From Hamadaea sp. (GTDB lineage Bacteria > Actinomycetota > Actinomycetes > Mycobacteriales > Micromonosporaceae), in the NCBI RefSeq assembly GCF_013362815.1, contig NZ_JABFVK010000003.1, forward strand, positions 1 to 50,698: 50,698 nucleotides of DNA. The letters run 5' to 3'. This document shows positions 42,799 to 50,698 of the stretch, one piece after another. Within the stretch, counting starts at the first letter, position 1. The number at the start of each line of letters is the position of its first letter. Under the pieces are notes generated by a model. It saw nothing but the letters and a program-made list of their open reading frames with translations. It was not told the DNA's origin and made no database searches. A program made the translations under genes and the position numbers.

Positions 42799-44616
42799 TC
42801 AGTAGGGCAGCCAGCTGACCCGTTTCCCGTTCGCCAGCGTGCTGGCCATGAGGCCGGAGTCGGAGACCGTCCAGAGCTCGTCGCCGATGACGAGGCTGCG
42901 GCGGATCGCCGTCGGGTAGTAGCTGTTCTTGGGCTGCTGCGGATGACTGATCCAGCCGGCCTCGGTCAGGCCGCCATCGCCGACCTTGATCAGCAGCGCT
43001 CCCGCGTCGCCCTTGTCGTCGTTCCACTTCTGCACCGGCACCACAAGCAGTTTCGTGTCCGGCCAGTAGAGGAAGGCGTGCGGGTCGAACTCTGCCTCGC
43101 TGTAGCCGTGGTCGCCGACCTCGTGATTGGCCAGCCGCTTCGGGTTCGCCGGATCGGCGACGTCGAACAGCGAGATCTGGGTGCCCTGCACGCGGCCATT
43201 GTCATCGGCCGCCTGGCCGACGCCGAGCAGCCGATCGCCGCCCACCGGATGCAGGTACGCGCTGTAGCCCGGGATCTTCAGCTGACCGGCGACGACGGGC
43301 TTGGCCGGGTCACGCAGGTCGACCACGTACAGCGGATCGGTCCGCCGGAAGGTCACCACGTACGCCGTCGGGCCGACGAAGCGTACGGCGTAGATCTGCT
43401 CGCCTTTGCCGAGTCCGCCGATGCTGCCGACGACACGTAACGAGCCTCCGTCGCTGCGCAACGCGTACACGGTGGAAGTGCTTTTGGTGTTCTGGGCCCA
43501 CGGATGCCCGGTGGTGGTCGCGACCCGCAGGACACCGTCGCTTTCGGACATCGAGTACTGGCTGAGCAGCCAGCCGCCGACGGTGCCTGCGGCGACGTAG
43601 CGCGGCTGGCGGCCGGTGATGTCGAACATGTACAGCTCGGTCTTGCCCGTGGTGCCGAGGCCGCGCCAGCGTTCGTCGTTGGCCAGGTAGAGGTGTGCCC
43701 CGGAGCCGTAGACCGTGTCGGCGTCGGCGAACACCGCGGACGGTACGCCGTCGGCCAGCTGGGCGGCGGCTAGATCGAAGCTCAGCACGGTGACCAGCGA
43801 CGCGCCGCTGAACGTCGCGGGGTGGCGGACGTCGCCGCAGTCCACAGTGCCCGAGGTGCCGTCACTCGTGTACGCCGGAAGCCAAGCGTCGATCGGCGAC
43901 TTGTCGATGACCTTCCGGTTGTTCGCGATCAGCGTCTTCTGATCGCCCCGCGCGTCCTGCTTGAAGACGATCTTCGGGGTGGACCGCACGACGACGCGGG
44001 CGACCGAGCCGATCTGACGCGCGTCGGTCAGCGAACCGTCGATGGTGTAGGTGGACAGCACCTTCGCGGTCGGCAGGTCCACCAGCCAGATCGTCGTACG
44101 CTGATGCTGCGGGATGCCGCGGTACACGAAGTTGGGACTCCCGAAGACCAGCGCGTGATCGCCCGACAGCAGCAGCTGATCGCCCGCCTCTGGCAGCTCC
44201 ACCACCCCGGCAAGTTTGTGCTGGGCGGCGTCGACGATTCGCAGCGCGCTCCGGCTCAGCGTCACGATGCGTTTGCCGTCGGTCTTGACCAGGTCGGGCT
44301 CGTCCACGCCCACTTCGTGGGTGTTGGTCCCCGAGTACGCCGGGCCGGCCGCGTCGGGCACCGTGTTCTTGCCGCCGGTCGCCCGTTCCATCCCGCCACT
44401 GGCGAAGTCGCGCCACAGCATCTCGTTGCCGAAGCCCCAGGGCTGGACGCTGGCCTTGGCCGCCGTGCGTACGTCGGCGAGCAGTTTGTCGCAGGAGTCG
44501 TAGGACACGAGCTGCAACGCCGGCGCCGCCACCTGGGTGGGTGCCGGCGCGGGATCCTCCGTGCACGCCGTCAACGCCAGCAACGCCGCAACCGTGGCCA
44601 CGAGCTTCGTCTTCAT
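42799..44616 (-). CDS. beta-propeller domain lipoprotein
   Basis: 605 residues from ATG 44616, chosen because it places the signal peptide MKTKLVATVAALLALTAC with lipobox Cys18 at the N-terminus; eight extra upstream codons are open. The mature part has about seven repeats of propeller blades with pattern D-x-x-x-P-x-x-V (for example LYVVDLRDPAKPVVAGQLK and ISLFDVADPANPKRLANHEV), as in secreted beta-propeller (C-terminal propeller) proteins of actinobacteria. Likely located on the outer face of the membrane. Ligand unknown. Confidence 0.85.
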   Translation of the reverse strand: MKTKLVATVAALLALTACTEDPAPAPTQVAAPALQLVSYDSCDKLLADVRTAAKASVQPWGFGNEMLWRDFASGGMERATGGKNTVPDAAGPAYSGTNTHEVGVDEPDLVKTDGKRIVTLSRSALRIVDAAQHKLAGVVELPEAGDQLLLSGDHALVFGSPNFVYRGIPQHQRTTIWLVDLPTAKVLSTYTIDGSLTDARQIGSVARVVVRSTPKIVFKQDARGDQKTLIANNRKVIDKSPIDAWLPAYTSDGTSGTVDCGDVRHPATFSGASLVTVLSFDLAAAQLADGVPSAVFADADTVYGSGAHLYLANDERWRGLGTTGKTELYMFDITGRQPRYVAAGTVGGWLLSQYSMSESDGVLRVATTTGHPWAQNTKSTSTVYALRSDGGSLRVVGSIGGLGKGEQIYAVRFVGPTAYVVTFRRTDPLYVVDLRDPAKPVVAGQLKIPGYSAYLHPVGGDRLLGVGQAADDNGRVQGTQISLFDVADPANPKRLANHEVGDHGYSEAEFDPHAFLYWPDTKLLVVPVQKWNDDKGDAGALLIKVGDGGLTEAGWISHPQQPKNSYYPTAIRRSLVIGDELWTVSDSGLMASTLANGKRVSWLPY

Positions 44617-44653
44617 GAGGCCTGTGACGCAGGCTGACAACAGGTGGTTCCCA

Positions 44654-44705
44654 TGATCAGCGGAGTGAACGTGGGGTTATGGCACCGCGGAGTTTCCGCT
44701 GATCA
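44654..44705. repeat. 11-bp inverted repeat between coiled-coil and lipoprotein genes
   Basis: TGATCAGCGGA (44654-44664) and TCCGCTGATCA (44695-44705) are perfect inverted copies with a 30-nt spacer. The right arm contains the stop codon of the coiled-coil gene. It may be a terminator hairpin or an operator for the lipoprotein gene. Confidence 0.6.
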
Positions 44706-45827
44706 AGAAGGCGTAGGGGCGCCGAGCCGCGCCACGGCGGCGATGAGCTGGCTGACCTGCTCGGCGAGCTGAGCTGCCTGCGCCTGGGCGGCCTGCGCGT
44801 CCCGTCGGGCGACGTCGAGGTCACGGTGGGCGATCTCAAGGTCGCGCTGAGCGACGTCGATGCCCCGCTGGGCTTCGTCGGCGTCCCGTCGGGCGGCGTC
44901 ACGCTCCCGGGTCGCGGTGCCCAGGTCCGCGGTTGCGGCGGCGAGGTCGGCGGTCAGGCCGGTCACCTGGGTGTCGAGGGCCGACAGCCGGGCCGTGGCC
45001 CGGTCCAGCTCGCCGGTCAGGCGGCGCTGCTCGTTCTCGGTCGCGGCCAGGGCGGTCTGCGTTTCGGCGACGGCTGCGCGCGCTTGATCCCTCTGCTGGT
45101 ACGCGTCATCGCGCAGAGCCTTGGCCGCCGCGACGGCGTTGTCGGCTTCCTTGGCGATCCGGTCCCGTTCGGCCCGGGCGGCGTCCGCCTCTGCCCGAGC
45201 GGTGGCCGCGTCCGCCTCCGACGAGGCGACGGCTGCGAGCGCGGTGGCGACCTCCGCCGCGGCCTGCTCCTTCGCGGCCTGTGCTTCGGCGTGCGCCTGC
45301 TCGACGGCGGTCGCCGCCTCTTCCCGGGCCGCGGCCGCGTTCGCATCAGCCGCCGCGACTGCTGCGTTCGCAGCCTCCAATGTGGCTGCTGCTTCATCGC
45401 GTACTCGTTGAAGAGTGGCCGCGGTCTCCTCTTCCAGGCGGCGCATCGCGGACTGGAGCTGAGCGGCCTGGGCGTCTGCGGTGGTGACCTCGCTGCGGGC
45501 GGCCGCGACGTCGGCAGCGGCCTGGGCCCGCACTTCGGCGAGCTGCCGCTCGACCCCGGCGGGGGAGAGTTCGGCGTGCAGCGCCTCCGTCAGCGTCTCC
45601 ACGACCTGGTCCAGCCGGTCGACGACCTCGTACGCCTTCGCGACCTGACCGGCGAGCCCCGGCGACGTGCGGTGGCGCATCCGGGTGTTGCGGGCGGCCC
45701 GCTGGCACTCGCCGTCGTTGTCGCGGCAGTAGCGGAACGGGCGGCCGGCACCGGCGCGCTGCGGTACCGGTTTGCCGCAGTGCAGGCAGGGCCGGGTCTC
45801 GGTCTCGGGTTCGGCGGCGGCGGTCAC
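44703..45827 (-). CDS. zinc-finger and long coiled-coil protein
   Basis: About 374 residues from GTG 45827, which has AAGGTG 6 nt upstream; a longer frame from ATG 45863 is open but that ATG lies inside a dispersed repeat. The N-terminus has a zinc-finger motif CLHCGKPVPQRAGAGRPFRY then CRDNDGEC (C-x2-C-x16-C-x6-C). The rest, about 300 residues, is an uninterrupted Ala/Glu/Arg/Gln-rich coiled coil with late DVARRD/DIAHRD-like repeats. It resembles KfrA- or structural-maintenance-type DNA-associated coiled coils in overall form. A chromosome or plasmid structuring role is a guess. Confidence 0.78.
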   Translation of the reverse strand: MTAAAEPETETRPCLHCGKPVPQRAGAGRPFRYCRDNDGECQRAARNTRMRHRTSPGLAGQVAKAYEVVDRLDQVVETLTEALHAELSPAGVERQLAEVRAQAAADVAAARSEVTTADAQAAQLQSAMRRLEEETAATLQRVRDEAAATLEAANAAVAAADANAAAAREEAATAVEQAHAEAQAAKEQAAAEVATALAAVASSEADAATARAEADAARAERDRIAKEADNAVAAAKALRDDAYQQRDQARAAVAETQTALAATENEQRRLTGELDRATARLSALDTQVTGLTADLAAATADLGTATRERDAARRDADEAQRGIDVAQRDLEIAHRDLDVARRDAQAAQAQAAQLAEQVSQLIAAVARLGAPTPS

Positions 45828-45857
45828 GGGGTTCACCTTAATGCGCTTCGTTCGCAC

Positions 45858-45912
45858 GATCATGAACTAGCGGTCGTGCTCGGCCGGTGTGTCGTGTCCC
45901 CAGCGCCCTGAT
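45858..45912. repeat. dispersed 55-bp intergenic repeat, copy B (inverted)
   Basis: Inverted counterpart of 39317-39371. It occupies most of the gap between the coiled-coil gene start and the DUF2063-like gene stop at 45932. Confidence 0.85.
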
Positions 45913-45931
45913 CACTTCCGCAAGCGCATGA

Positions 45932-46312
45932 TCAACGTGCAGGCCGGAGGAGGCGGGCGAGGCGCGACCGCCGCCGAGGAGGCGTACGCCCGTCGTAAGC
46001 CCAGTGAGCGTCGCGAGCGCGCAGCTCGGCAGCGGCCGACGGGTCCAGTGTGGACAAGGTTCGGGCGAAGTCCCAGCCGTCCCGCAAGGACCCCTGAGGA
46101 GGTCGCCCGACTGCCCAGGTGCGGAAGGTGGCGTACCAGGAGGGGCCGAGCGAGGCGGCCAACGCAGGCCACACCCGGGCGACCTCCCCGGCGCGTTTGC
46201 GGAGGAGCTGTTCGCGTACGGCATCGACTCGCGCGGGGTCGAAGCCCGGTGGCGGAGATCCGTCGGCCACGAGCGCTGCGACCAGGGCGGCTTGCCGTTC
46301 GGCGAGGCTCAC
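45932..46312 (-). CDS. DUF2063-like partner protein of the MNIO enzyme
   Basis: 126 residues from GTG 46312, overlapping the MNIO stop (GTGA). The helical N-terminus LAERQAALVAALVADGSPPP then GFDPARVDAVREQLLRKRAG and VWPALAASLGPSWYATFRTWA resembles the N-terminal half of DUF2063 proteins, the usual partners of DUF692/MNIO enzymes that present the substrate peptide. It is shorter than typical DUF2063 proteins and ends in a basic tail (RRRSRLARLLRPAR). The assignment is by pattern and gene order. Confidence 0.65.
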   Translation of the reverse strand: MSLAERQAALVAALVADGSPPPGFDPARVDAVREQLLRKRAGEVARVWPALAASLGPSWYATFRTWAVGRPPQGSLRDGWDFARTLSTLDPSAAAELRARDAHWAYDGRTPPRRRSRLARLLRPAR

Positions 46313-47127
46313 ACCGTCACCCGGTCCAGGCCCGCGGCGTCGGCGATCGCGTCCAGCTCCGCCGACAGCTCGGCCGCCGGGGGATATCGGCCGTCGCGTT
46401 CCAGCATGACCGCGGGCAGCCGCCCGGCGAGATGCGCCACCAGCTGCAGCACATCATCGGGTACGCGATCAGTGTGCGTGTCCTGGTAGAGCCCGTCGAC
46501 TTCGGCGCCCCCGGCGACGTGGCAGTACGCCACCCGCTCCCACGGCAGCGCGTCGAGCAGGGCGTACGCGTCTTCGCCCCGGTTGACGGCGTTGGCGTAC
46601 ACGTTGGCGACGTCGAGCAGCAGCAGCGCGCCGGTCCGGTCGAGGATCTCGGTGAGGAACTGGGGTTCGGTCAGCTCGTCGTCCGGCCAGTCCACGAGGG
46701 TGGCGATCGGTTCCAGCGCCAACGGAACGTCCAGTGTGGACTGCACGACCGCGGCGTTGGCGGCGATCGCGTCCACTGCTTCCCGCGACCGCGGAACGGG
46801 CAGCAGGTGACCGGCCTCGTGCCCGCCCGCCCGGACGAACGCGATGTGCTCGCTGACGAGTGGAGCCTCGGTGAGGCGGGCGACGGCCGCGAAGTGCTCG
46901 ACTCGATGCGGGTCCACCGGTTCGGCCCCGCCGAGCGAGAGTTTGACGCCGTGCGGGACGACCGGCACGCCGCGTCCGCGCAGCCGGGCCAGCCCGTCGG
47001 GCAGCGGGCCGTGATGTGGGACCGATTCGGCGATGACCTCGGCGAACGCCAGTCCCGGCAGGGCGGTGACGTAGCCGGAGATCTCCGGCCGCCAGCCGAT
47101 GCCGACTCCGGCGAGCGGCGCGGTCAC
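46309..47127 (-). CDS. DUF692/MNIO family iron-dependent oxidative enzyme
   Basis: 272 residues from GTG 47127, overlapping the upstream gene (GTGA). TIM-barrel DUF692 family, the multinuclear non-heme iron enzymes (MbnB, TglH, ChrH) that modify Cys residues of peptides. Ligand-type residues are visible in family positions: VPHGV (H59), SEHIAF (E93, H94), LALEP (E139), LLLDVANVYANA (D172, N175), CHVAGG (H203), DTHTD (D216, H218) and LERDGRYPP (E243, D245). The adjacent gene encodes a Cys-rich tail and the downstream gene a DUF2063-like partner, the standard set for ribosomal peptide modification. Confidence 0.9.
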   Translation of the reverse strand: MTAPLAGVGIGWRPEISGYVTALPGLAFAEVIAESVPHHGPLPDGLARLRGRGVPVVPHGVKLSLGGAEPVDPHRVEHFAAVARLTEAPLVSEHIAFVRAGGHEAGHLLPVPRSREAVDAIAANAAVVQSTLDVPLALEPIATLVDWPDDELTEPQFLTEILDRTGALLLLDVANVYANAVNRGEDAYALLDALPWERVAYCHVAGGAEVDGLYQDTHTDRVPDDVLQLVAHLAGRLPAVMLERDGRYPPAAELSAELDAIADAAGLDRVTV

Positions 47128-47915
47128 GAACCGCCTCCGCAGCCGCCGCCCCCGCCGCCCCCGCCGCAGGAGCTTCCGCCACCGCAGCTCGAACCACTAC
47201 CACCGCAGCTCGATCCGCTGCCACCGCAGCTGGACGATCCGCAGTTCGACCCGCCGTCCGAGGAACTCCCGCTGTCCACCGGGCTACCGCACGACGTCCC
47301 CGAGCCGCCACACGAGTACGCGCTCGACGTCGCGTTGTTCGTGGCGGCGGTCCGCAGCGGGAAGAAGCCGAGCAGATCCGGGCTGATGCCGGCGAACGCG
47401 GCGGTCCCGTACAGCCCGACGCCGAGTCCGGCCGCCGCGGGCCCGTACGTCATCCAGGCCGGCTGCTGCGCAGGGGCGAGGTAGGCGTACTCCTGGCGAT
47501 GCTGGCGCAGCAGCGCGTTGCCGGTCGGCGTACGCCGGTCAGATGCGCTCAGCACCCCTTTGAGCTGTAAAGACTGCCGGATGGCGAGGAGGGCGCTGTC
47601 GACGGCGGGACTTGCGACGATGGCCCGCCCGGTACGCCCGAGCGCCAGTTCGGCCGCGACCGCCCGTTGCAGGGGAGTGGCGCCGGGGATCTCGTGCATC
47701 GGCCGGAGGTGGACCTGACCGGCGACCCACAACGAGGCCAATGCCGACTGGACCGCCCGGGGACGTCCGCCCGCCAAGTAGGCCACCTCTTCCGGACTCG
47801 GCCGGGGTCCGGTGTAGACGGCGTTGCTCTGCCGCACTGCCCGCACGACCACGATGATGATGATCAGGCCGCCGATCGCGAACGGAGCGAAGGCGAGGAG
47901 CGGGAAATCGCGCAT
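47124..47915 (-). CDS. TIGR04222-type membrane protein with Cys/Gly/Ser tail, candidate MNIO substrate
   Basis: 263 residues from ATG 47915. TM1 is about 8-25 (FAPFAIGGLIIIIVVVRAV). A soluble domain of about 120 residues contains PSPEEVAYLAGGRPRAVQSA and the HLRP/ALGRTGRA segments of the TIGR04222 family. A second hydrophobic segment (about 156-176) is followed by a low-complexity tail (193-263) with eight Cys (202, 209, 225, 230, 237, 244, 250, 259) in repeated SSCGG units. Such tails next to a DUF692 gene suggest Cys modification, for instance to oxazolone-thioamide or other heterocycles (inference). First gene of the MNIO operon, 32 nt after the LysR stop. Confidence 0.8.
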   Translation of the reverse strand: MRDFPLLAFAPFAIGGLIIIIVVVRAVRQSNAVYTGPRPSPEEVAYLAGGRPRAVQSALASLWVAGQVHLRPMHEIPGATPLQRAVAAELALGRTGRAIVASPAVDSALLAIRQSLQLKGVLSASDRRTPTGNALLRQHRQEYAYLAPAQQPAWMTYGPAAAGLGVGLYGTAAFAGISPDLLGFFPLRTAATNNATSSAYSCGGSGTSCGSPVDSGSSSDGGSNCGSSSCGGSGSSCGGSGSSCGGGSSCGGGGGGGGCGGGS

Positions 47916-47947
47916 GCCGACAGTGTGCGTACTGGGCGCAACAGCGC

Positions 47948-48877
47948 TCAGAGGGGGTCGACTCCGGGGGGCAGGGTGCTCCACGCCGACGCCTCGGTCA
48001 GGTACGCCAGCAGCGTGTCCCGTAGCGCCCGGGCGGCGTGCGTAGGTGTCACGTCACGGCGGTGCGCCAACGCGACGGTACGCTGCACGCCCGGCTTGGC
48101 CAGGGTGGTGATCCGGAGCCGGTCGCGCCCGGCCACCGCCATCGACGGGACCAGTGCGACGCCGAGGCCCGCCTCGACGAAGCCGAGGACGGCGTCCAGT
48201 TCGCCGCCCTCGACCGCGAACGACGGGGTGAACCCGGCCCGCTCGCACGCCGCCACGGTGGCGTCGCGCAGGTCGTAGCCGGTACGGAACATGACGAGCG
48301 GCTGGTCGCGCAGTTCGGTGATCCGCAGCGGCGGCTTCTCCGTCGGCGGCGGCATGGTCAGCGACGACACCACCACCAGACTCTCGCGCAGGATCGGTTC
48401 GGTTCGCAGCGAGGGATCGGTGCCGGCGTCAGGCAGCACGATGATCGCCATGTCGAGCGCGCCCTGCACCAGGTGACGCACGAGATCCTGGGAGCCACTC
48501 TCCTCCACCTGCAGGCGTACGCGCGGATAGGCGTCGGCGTAGCGGCGCAGAATGGGGGCGACCAGACTGACACAGAGGCTCGGCGTCGCACCCAGGCGCA
48601 GCCGTCCCCGCCGCAGTCCGACGAGCTCCTGGACCTCGACGCGGGCGGTGTCGGCGTCGGCGATGATCCGGCGGGCCAACGGCAGCAGGGCCTCCCCGGC
48701 CGGGGTCAGCGCGATGGCGCCCCGCGTACGCGTGAACAGCTCCGCGCCGAGGTCGGTTTCCAGGGCGTGAATCTGCTTACTCAGTGAGGGTTGGGTCACA
48801 CCGACCTGGTCGGCCGCCTGGGTGAAATGCCGGGTTTCGGCGACCGCGACGAAGTACCGGAGCTGTTGGAGCTGCAC
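47948..48877 (-). CDS. LysR-family transcriptional regulator
   Basis: 309 residues from GTG 48877. An N-terminal winged HTH (LQQLRYFVAVAETRHFTQAA then VGVTQPSLSKQIHALE) is followed by the two-lobed effector domain (LRLGATPSLCVSLVAPILRRY, MAIIVLP, GLGVALVPSMAV). It is divergent from sdhC. Its promoter and a LysR-type palindrome overlap its own start, so autoregulation is likely. The effector ligand is unknown; whether it also controls sdh or the downstream MNIO operon cannot be read from sequence. Confidence 0.92.
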   Translation of the reverse strand: MQLQQLRYFVAVAETRHFTQAADQVGVTQPSLSKQIHALETDLGAELFTRTRGAIALTPAGEALLPLARRIIADADTARVEVQELVGLRRGRLRLGATPSLCVSLVAPILRRYADAYPRVRLQVEESGSQDLVRHLVQGALDMAIIVLPDAGTDPSLRTEPILRESLVVVSSLTMPPPTEKPPLRITELRDQPLVMFRTGYDLRDATVAACERAGFTPSFAVEGGELDAVLGFVEAGLGVALVPSMAVAGRDRLRITTLAKPGVQRTVALAHRRDVTPTHAARALRDTLLAYLTEASAWSTLPPGVDPL

Positions 48878-48879
48878 GA

Positions 48880-48898
48880 CGATAGTCTACGGCTATCG
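48880..48898. promoter_or_regulatory. LysR-type box and leaderless -10 of the LysR gene
   Basis: CGATAG (48880-48885) and CTATCG (48893-48898) form a perfect dyad around 7 nt, with the T-N11-A LysR pattern. On the minus strand TAGACT (48889-48884) is a TAnnnT -10 box ending 6 nt before the GTG at 48877. Confidence 0.65.
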
Positions 48899-48917
48899 GA
48901 AAACGGGCAGGCATGCA

Positions 48918-48948
48918 TTGGACGCGGGGTTCAGCTCGTTCCTAGCGT
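48918..48948 (+). promoter_or_regulatory. promoter of sdhC (leaderless)
   Basis: TTGGAC (48918-48923) and TAGCGT (48943-48948) with a 19-nt spacer; the -10 ends 7 nt before GTG 48956. It lies next to the LysR box, within reach of LysR control. Confidence 0.55.
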
Positions 48949-48955
48949 CAGTCCC

Positions 48956-49735
48956 GTGGCAGTAGCTTCTCCTCCCCGCAACGCGAGTCCCGGCAGCAAG
49001 GCGAGTCCCAGCGGCACGGCGTCCGGCAGCGTGACGTCGGGCGGCGCGACGTCCCGTAAAGCGCCGGTCGGCAAGCGCAGCTCCATCGCGCTCAAGGCGA
49101 TCATGGCGTCGACCGGCGCGCTCCTGGTCGCGTTCCTCGTCGTGCACATGATCGGCAACCTGAAGGTGTTCGTCGGCGCCGAGGCGTTCGACCACTACGC
49201 GCACTGGTTGCGGACGATCCTCACGCCGGTCGTGCCGTACGAGGGGTACCTCTGGATCCAGCGCGCGGTCCTGCTCGTCGCGGTGATCGCGCACATCTGG
49301 TCCGCGACCGTGCTGACCATCCGCGCGAAGCGGGCCCGCCCGGTGAAGTACGCCCACCGCCCGCCGGTGCAGGGCAGCTACGCCGCCCGGACGATGCGCT
49401 GGGGCGGTGTGATCGTCCTGGCCTTCATCGTCTGGCACATCCTCGACCTCACCACGCGCACGGTGAACCCGGTCGGCGACCGGAGCAAGGCGTACGACGC
49501 GGTCGTGCAGGACTTCGCGCCGGAGCGCTGGTGGGTGACCCTGTTCTACGTCGTGGCGATGGTGATGATCGGCTTCCACCTGCGCCACGGCCTGTGGTCG
49601 GCGTTGCAGACCCTCGGCGTCAGCAACGCCAAGCGGCAGCGCGTCCTCAAGGCGGCCGCGCTGGTCGTCTCGGTCGGCCTGAGCGCCGGCTTCCTCCTCG
49701 TCCCGCTCGCTGTGACCTTCGGATTGGTGGGCTGA
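48956..49735 (+). CDS. sdhC: succinate dehydrogenase cytochrome b subunit
   Basis: 259 residues from GTG 48956; the open frame runs further upstream across the LysR start and is rejected. A Ser/Gly/Ala/Thr-rich N-terminus of about 35 residues precedes five TM helices with the conserved haem-ligand histidines (LVVHMIGNLKVFVG, VIAHIWSATVL, FIVWHILDLTTRT, MIGFHLRHGLW). This is the single-polypeptide diheme b-type subunit of actinobacterial/Bacillus-type succinate dehydrogenase, which passes electrons to menaquinone. sdhA follows after 3 nt. Confidence 0.93.
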   Translation: MAVASPPRNASPGSKASPSGTASGSVTSGGATSRKAPVGKRSSIALKAIMASTGALLVAFLVVHMIGNLKVFVGAEAFDHYAHWLRTILTPVVPYEGYLWIQRAVLLVAVIAHIWSATVLTIRAKRARPVKYAHRPPVQGSYAARTMRWGGVIVLAFIVWHILDLTTRTVNPVGDRSKAYDAVVQDFAPERWWVTLFYVVAMVMIGFHLRHGLWSALQTLGVSNAKRQRVLKAAALVVSVGLSAGFLLVPLAVTFGLVG

Positions 49736-49738
49736 GCA

Positions 49739-50698
<960 letters not shown>

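Noticed and set aside
45827-45863. ATG 45863 as start of the coiled-coil gene
   Set aside because: It lies inside the dispersed repeat and lacks a ribosome site, whereas GTG 45827 has AAGGTG at 6 nt. The longer form remains possible.
46469-47311. Frame of 280 codons overlapping the MNIO and tail genes
   Set aside because: Arg/Ala-rich shadow. The real frames keep iron-ligand motifs and coupled starts.

Overview
This is a GC-rich actinobacterial chromosome segment, most likely from a Micromonosporaceae relative. Three things suggest this: strong third-position G/C bias, the frequent word CGTACGC, and actinobacterial marker genes (RbpA, FxsA, DivIVA-type repeats, Lnt, and an SdhC-SdhA pair with a b-type cytochrome). 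Many starts are GTG. Several genes have a TAnnnT -10 box 6-7 nt before the start codon, the arrangement of actinobacterial leaderless mRNAs. Genes are tightly packed with many 4-nt ATGA/GTGA overlaps, and no stretch over 300 bases lacks a gene. I see no tRNA, rRNA, CRISPR array or insertion sequence.

Layout. (1) 1-1285: two divergent SAM methyltransferases, the first cut by the window edge. (2) 1432-12535: a 3539-residue secreted Rhs/YD polymorphic toxin with three inserted LamG-like modules, a Hint autoprotease and a C-terminal WHH-type HNH nuclease, followed by a SUKH-type immunity gene. (3) 12600-20760: a lysine catabolism locus. kamA is divergent from kdd, an amidohydrolase gene, kamD, kamE, kal and a GlmL/MutL-family ATPase gene. 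The cleavage enzyme Kce is not in the window. (4) 20990-27386: two FtsX-type permeases and an ABC ATPase, preceded by a palindrome nearly identical to the CebR operator. (5) 27419-33380: housekeeping genes lnt, fxsA, a two-repeat DivI1A mini-protein flanked by an inverted duplication, rbpA with a sigma-R-like promoter, a POT peptide transporter, a secreted or anchored Excalibur-like protein, and an FKBP lipoprotein.

(6) 33513-39294: a compact, relatively A/T-rich operon encoding a 1615-residue caspase / HD-like / HSP90-type ATPase / repeated-wHTH protein, a zinc-ribbon protein and a three-TM protein. This looks like an NTP-dependent conflict (defence or suicide) system. (7) 39398-45827: an Mtr4-like DUF3516 helicase, a surface protein with one C-terminal TM, a beta-propeller lipoprotein and a zinc-finger/coiled-coil protein. 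Two inverted copies of a 55-bp intergenic repeat bracket this block. (8) 45932-47915: a translationally coupled operon of a TIGR04222-type membrane protein with an eight-Cys Gly/Ser tail, a DUF692/MNIO iron oxygenase and a DUF2063-like partner, which together suggest a post-translational modification system. (9) 47948-50698: an autoregulated-looking LysR gene divergent from sdhC-sdhA.

The two best candidates for undescribed biology are the caspase-HSP90 operon (6) and the MNIO/Cys-tail operon (8). All functions are read from sequence by eye; no database search was run.
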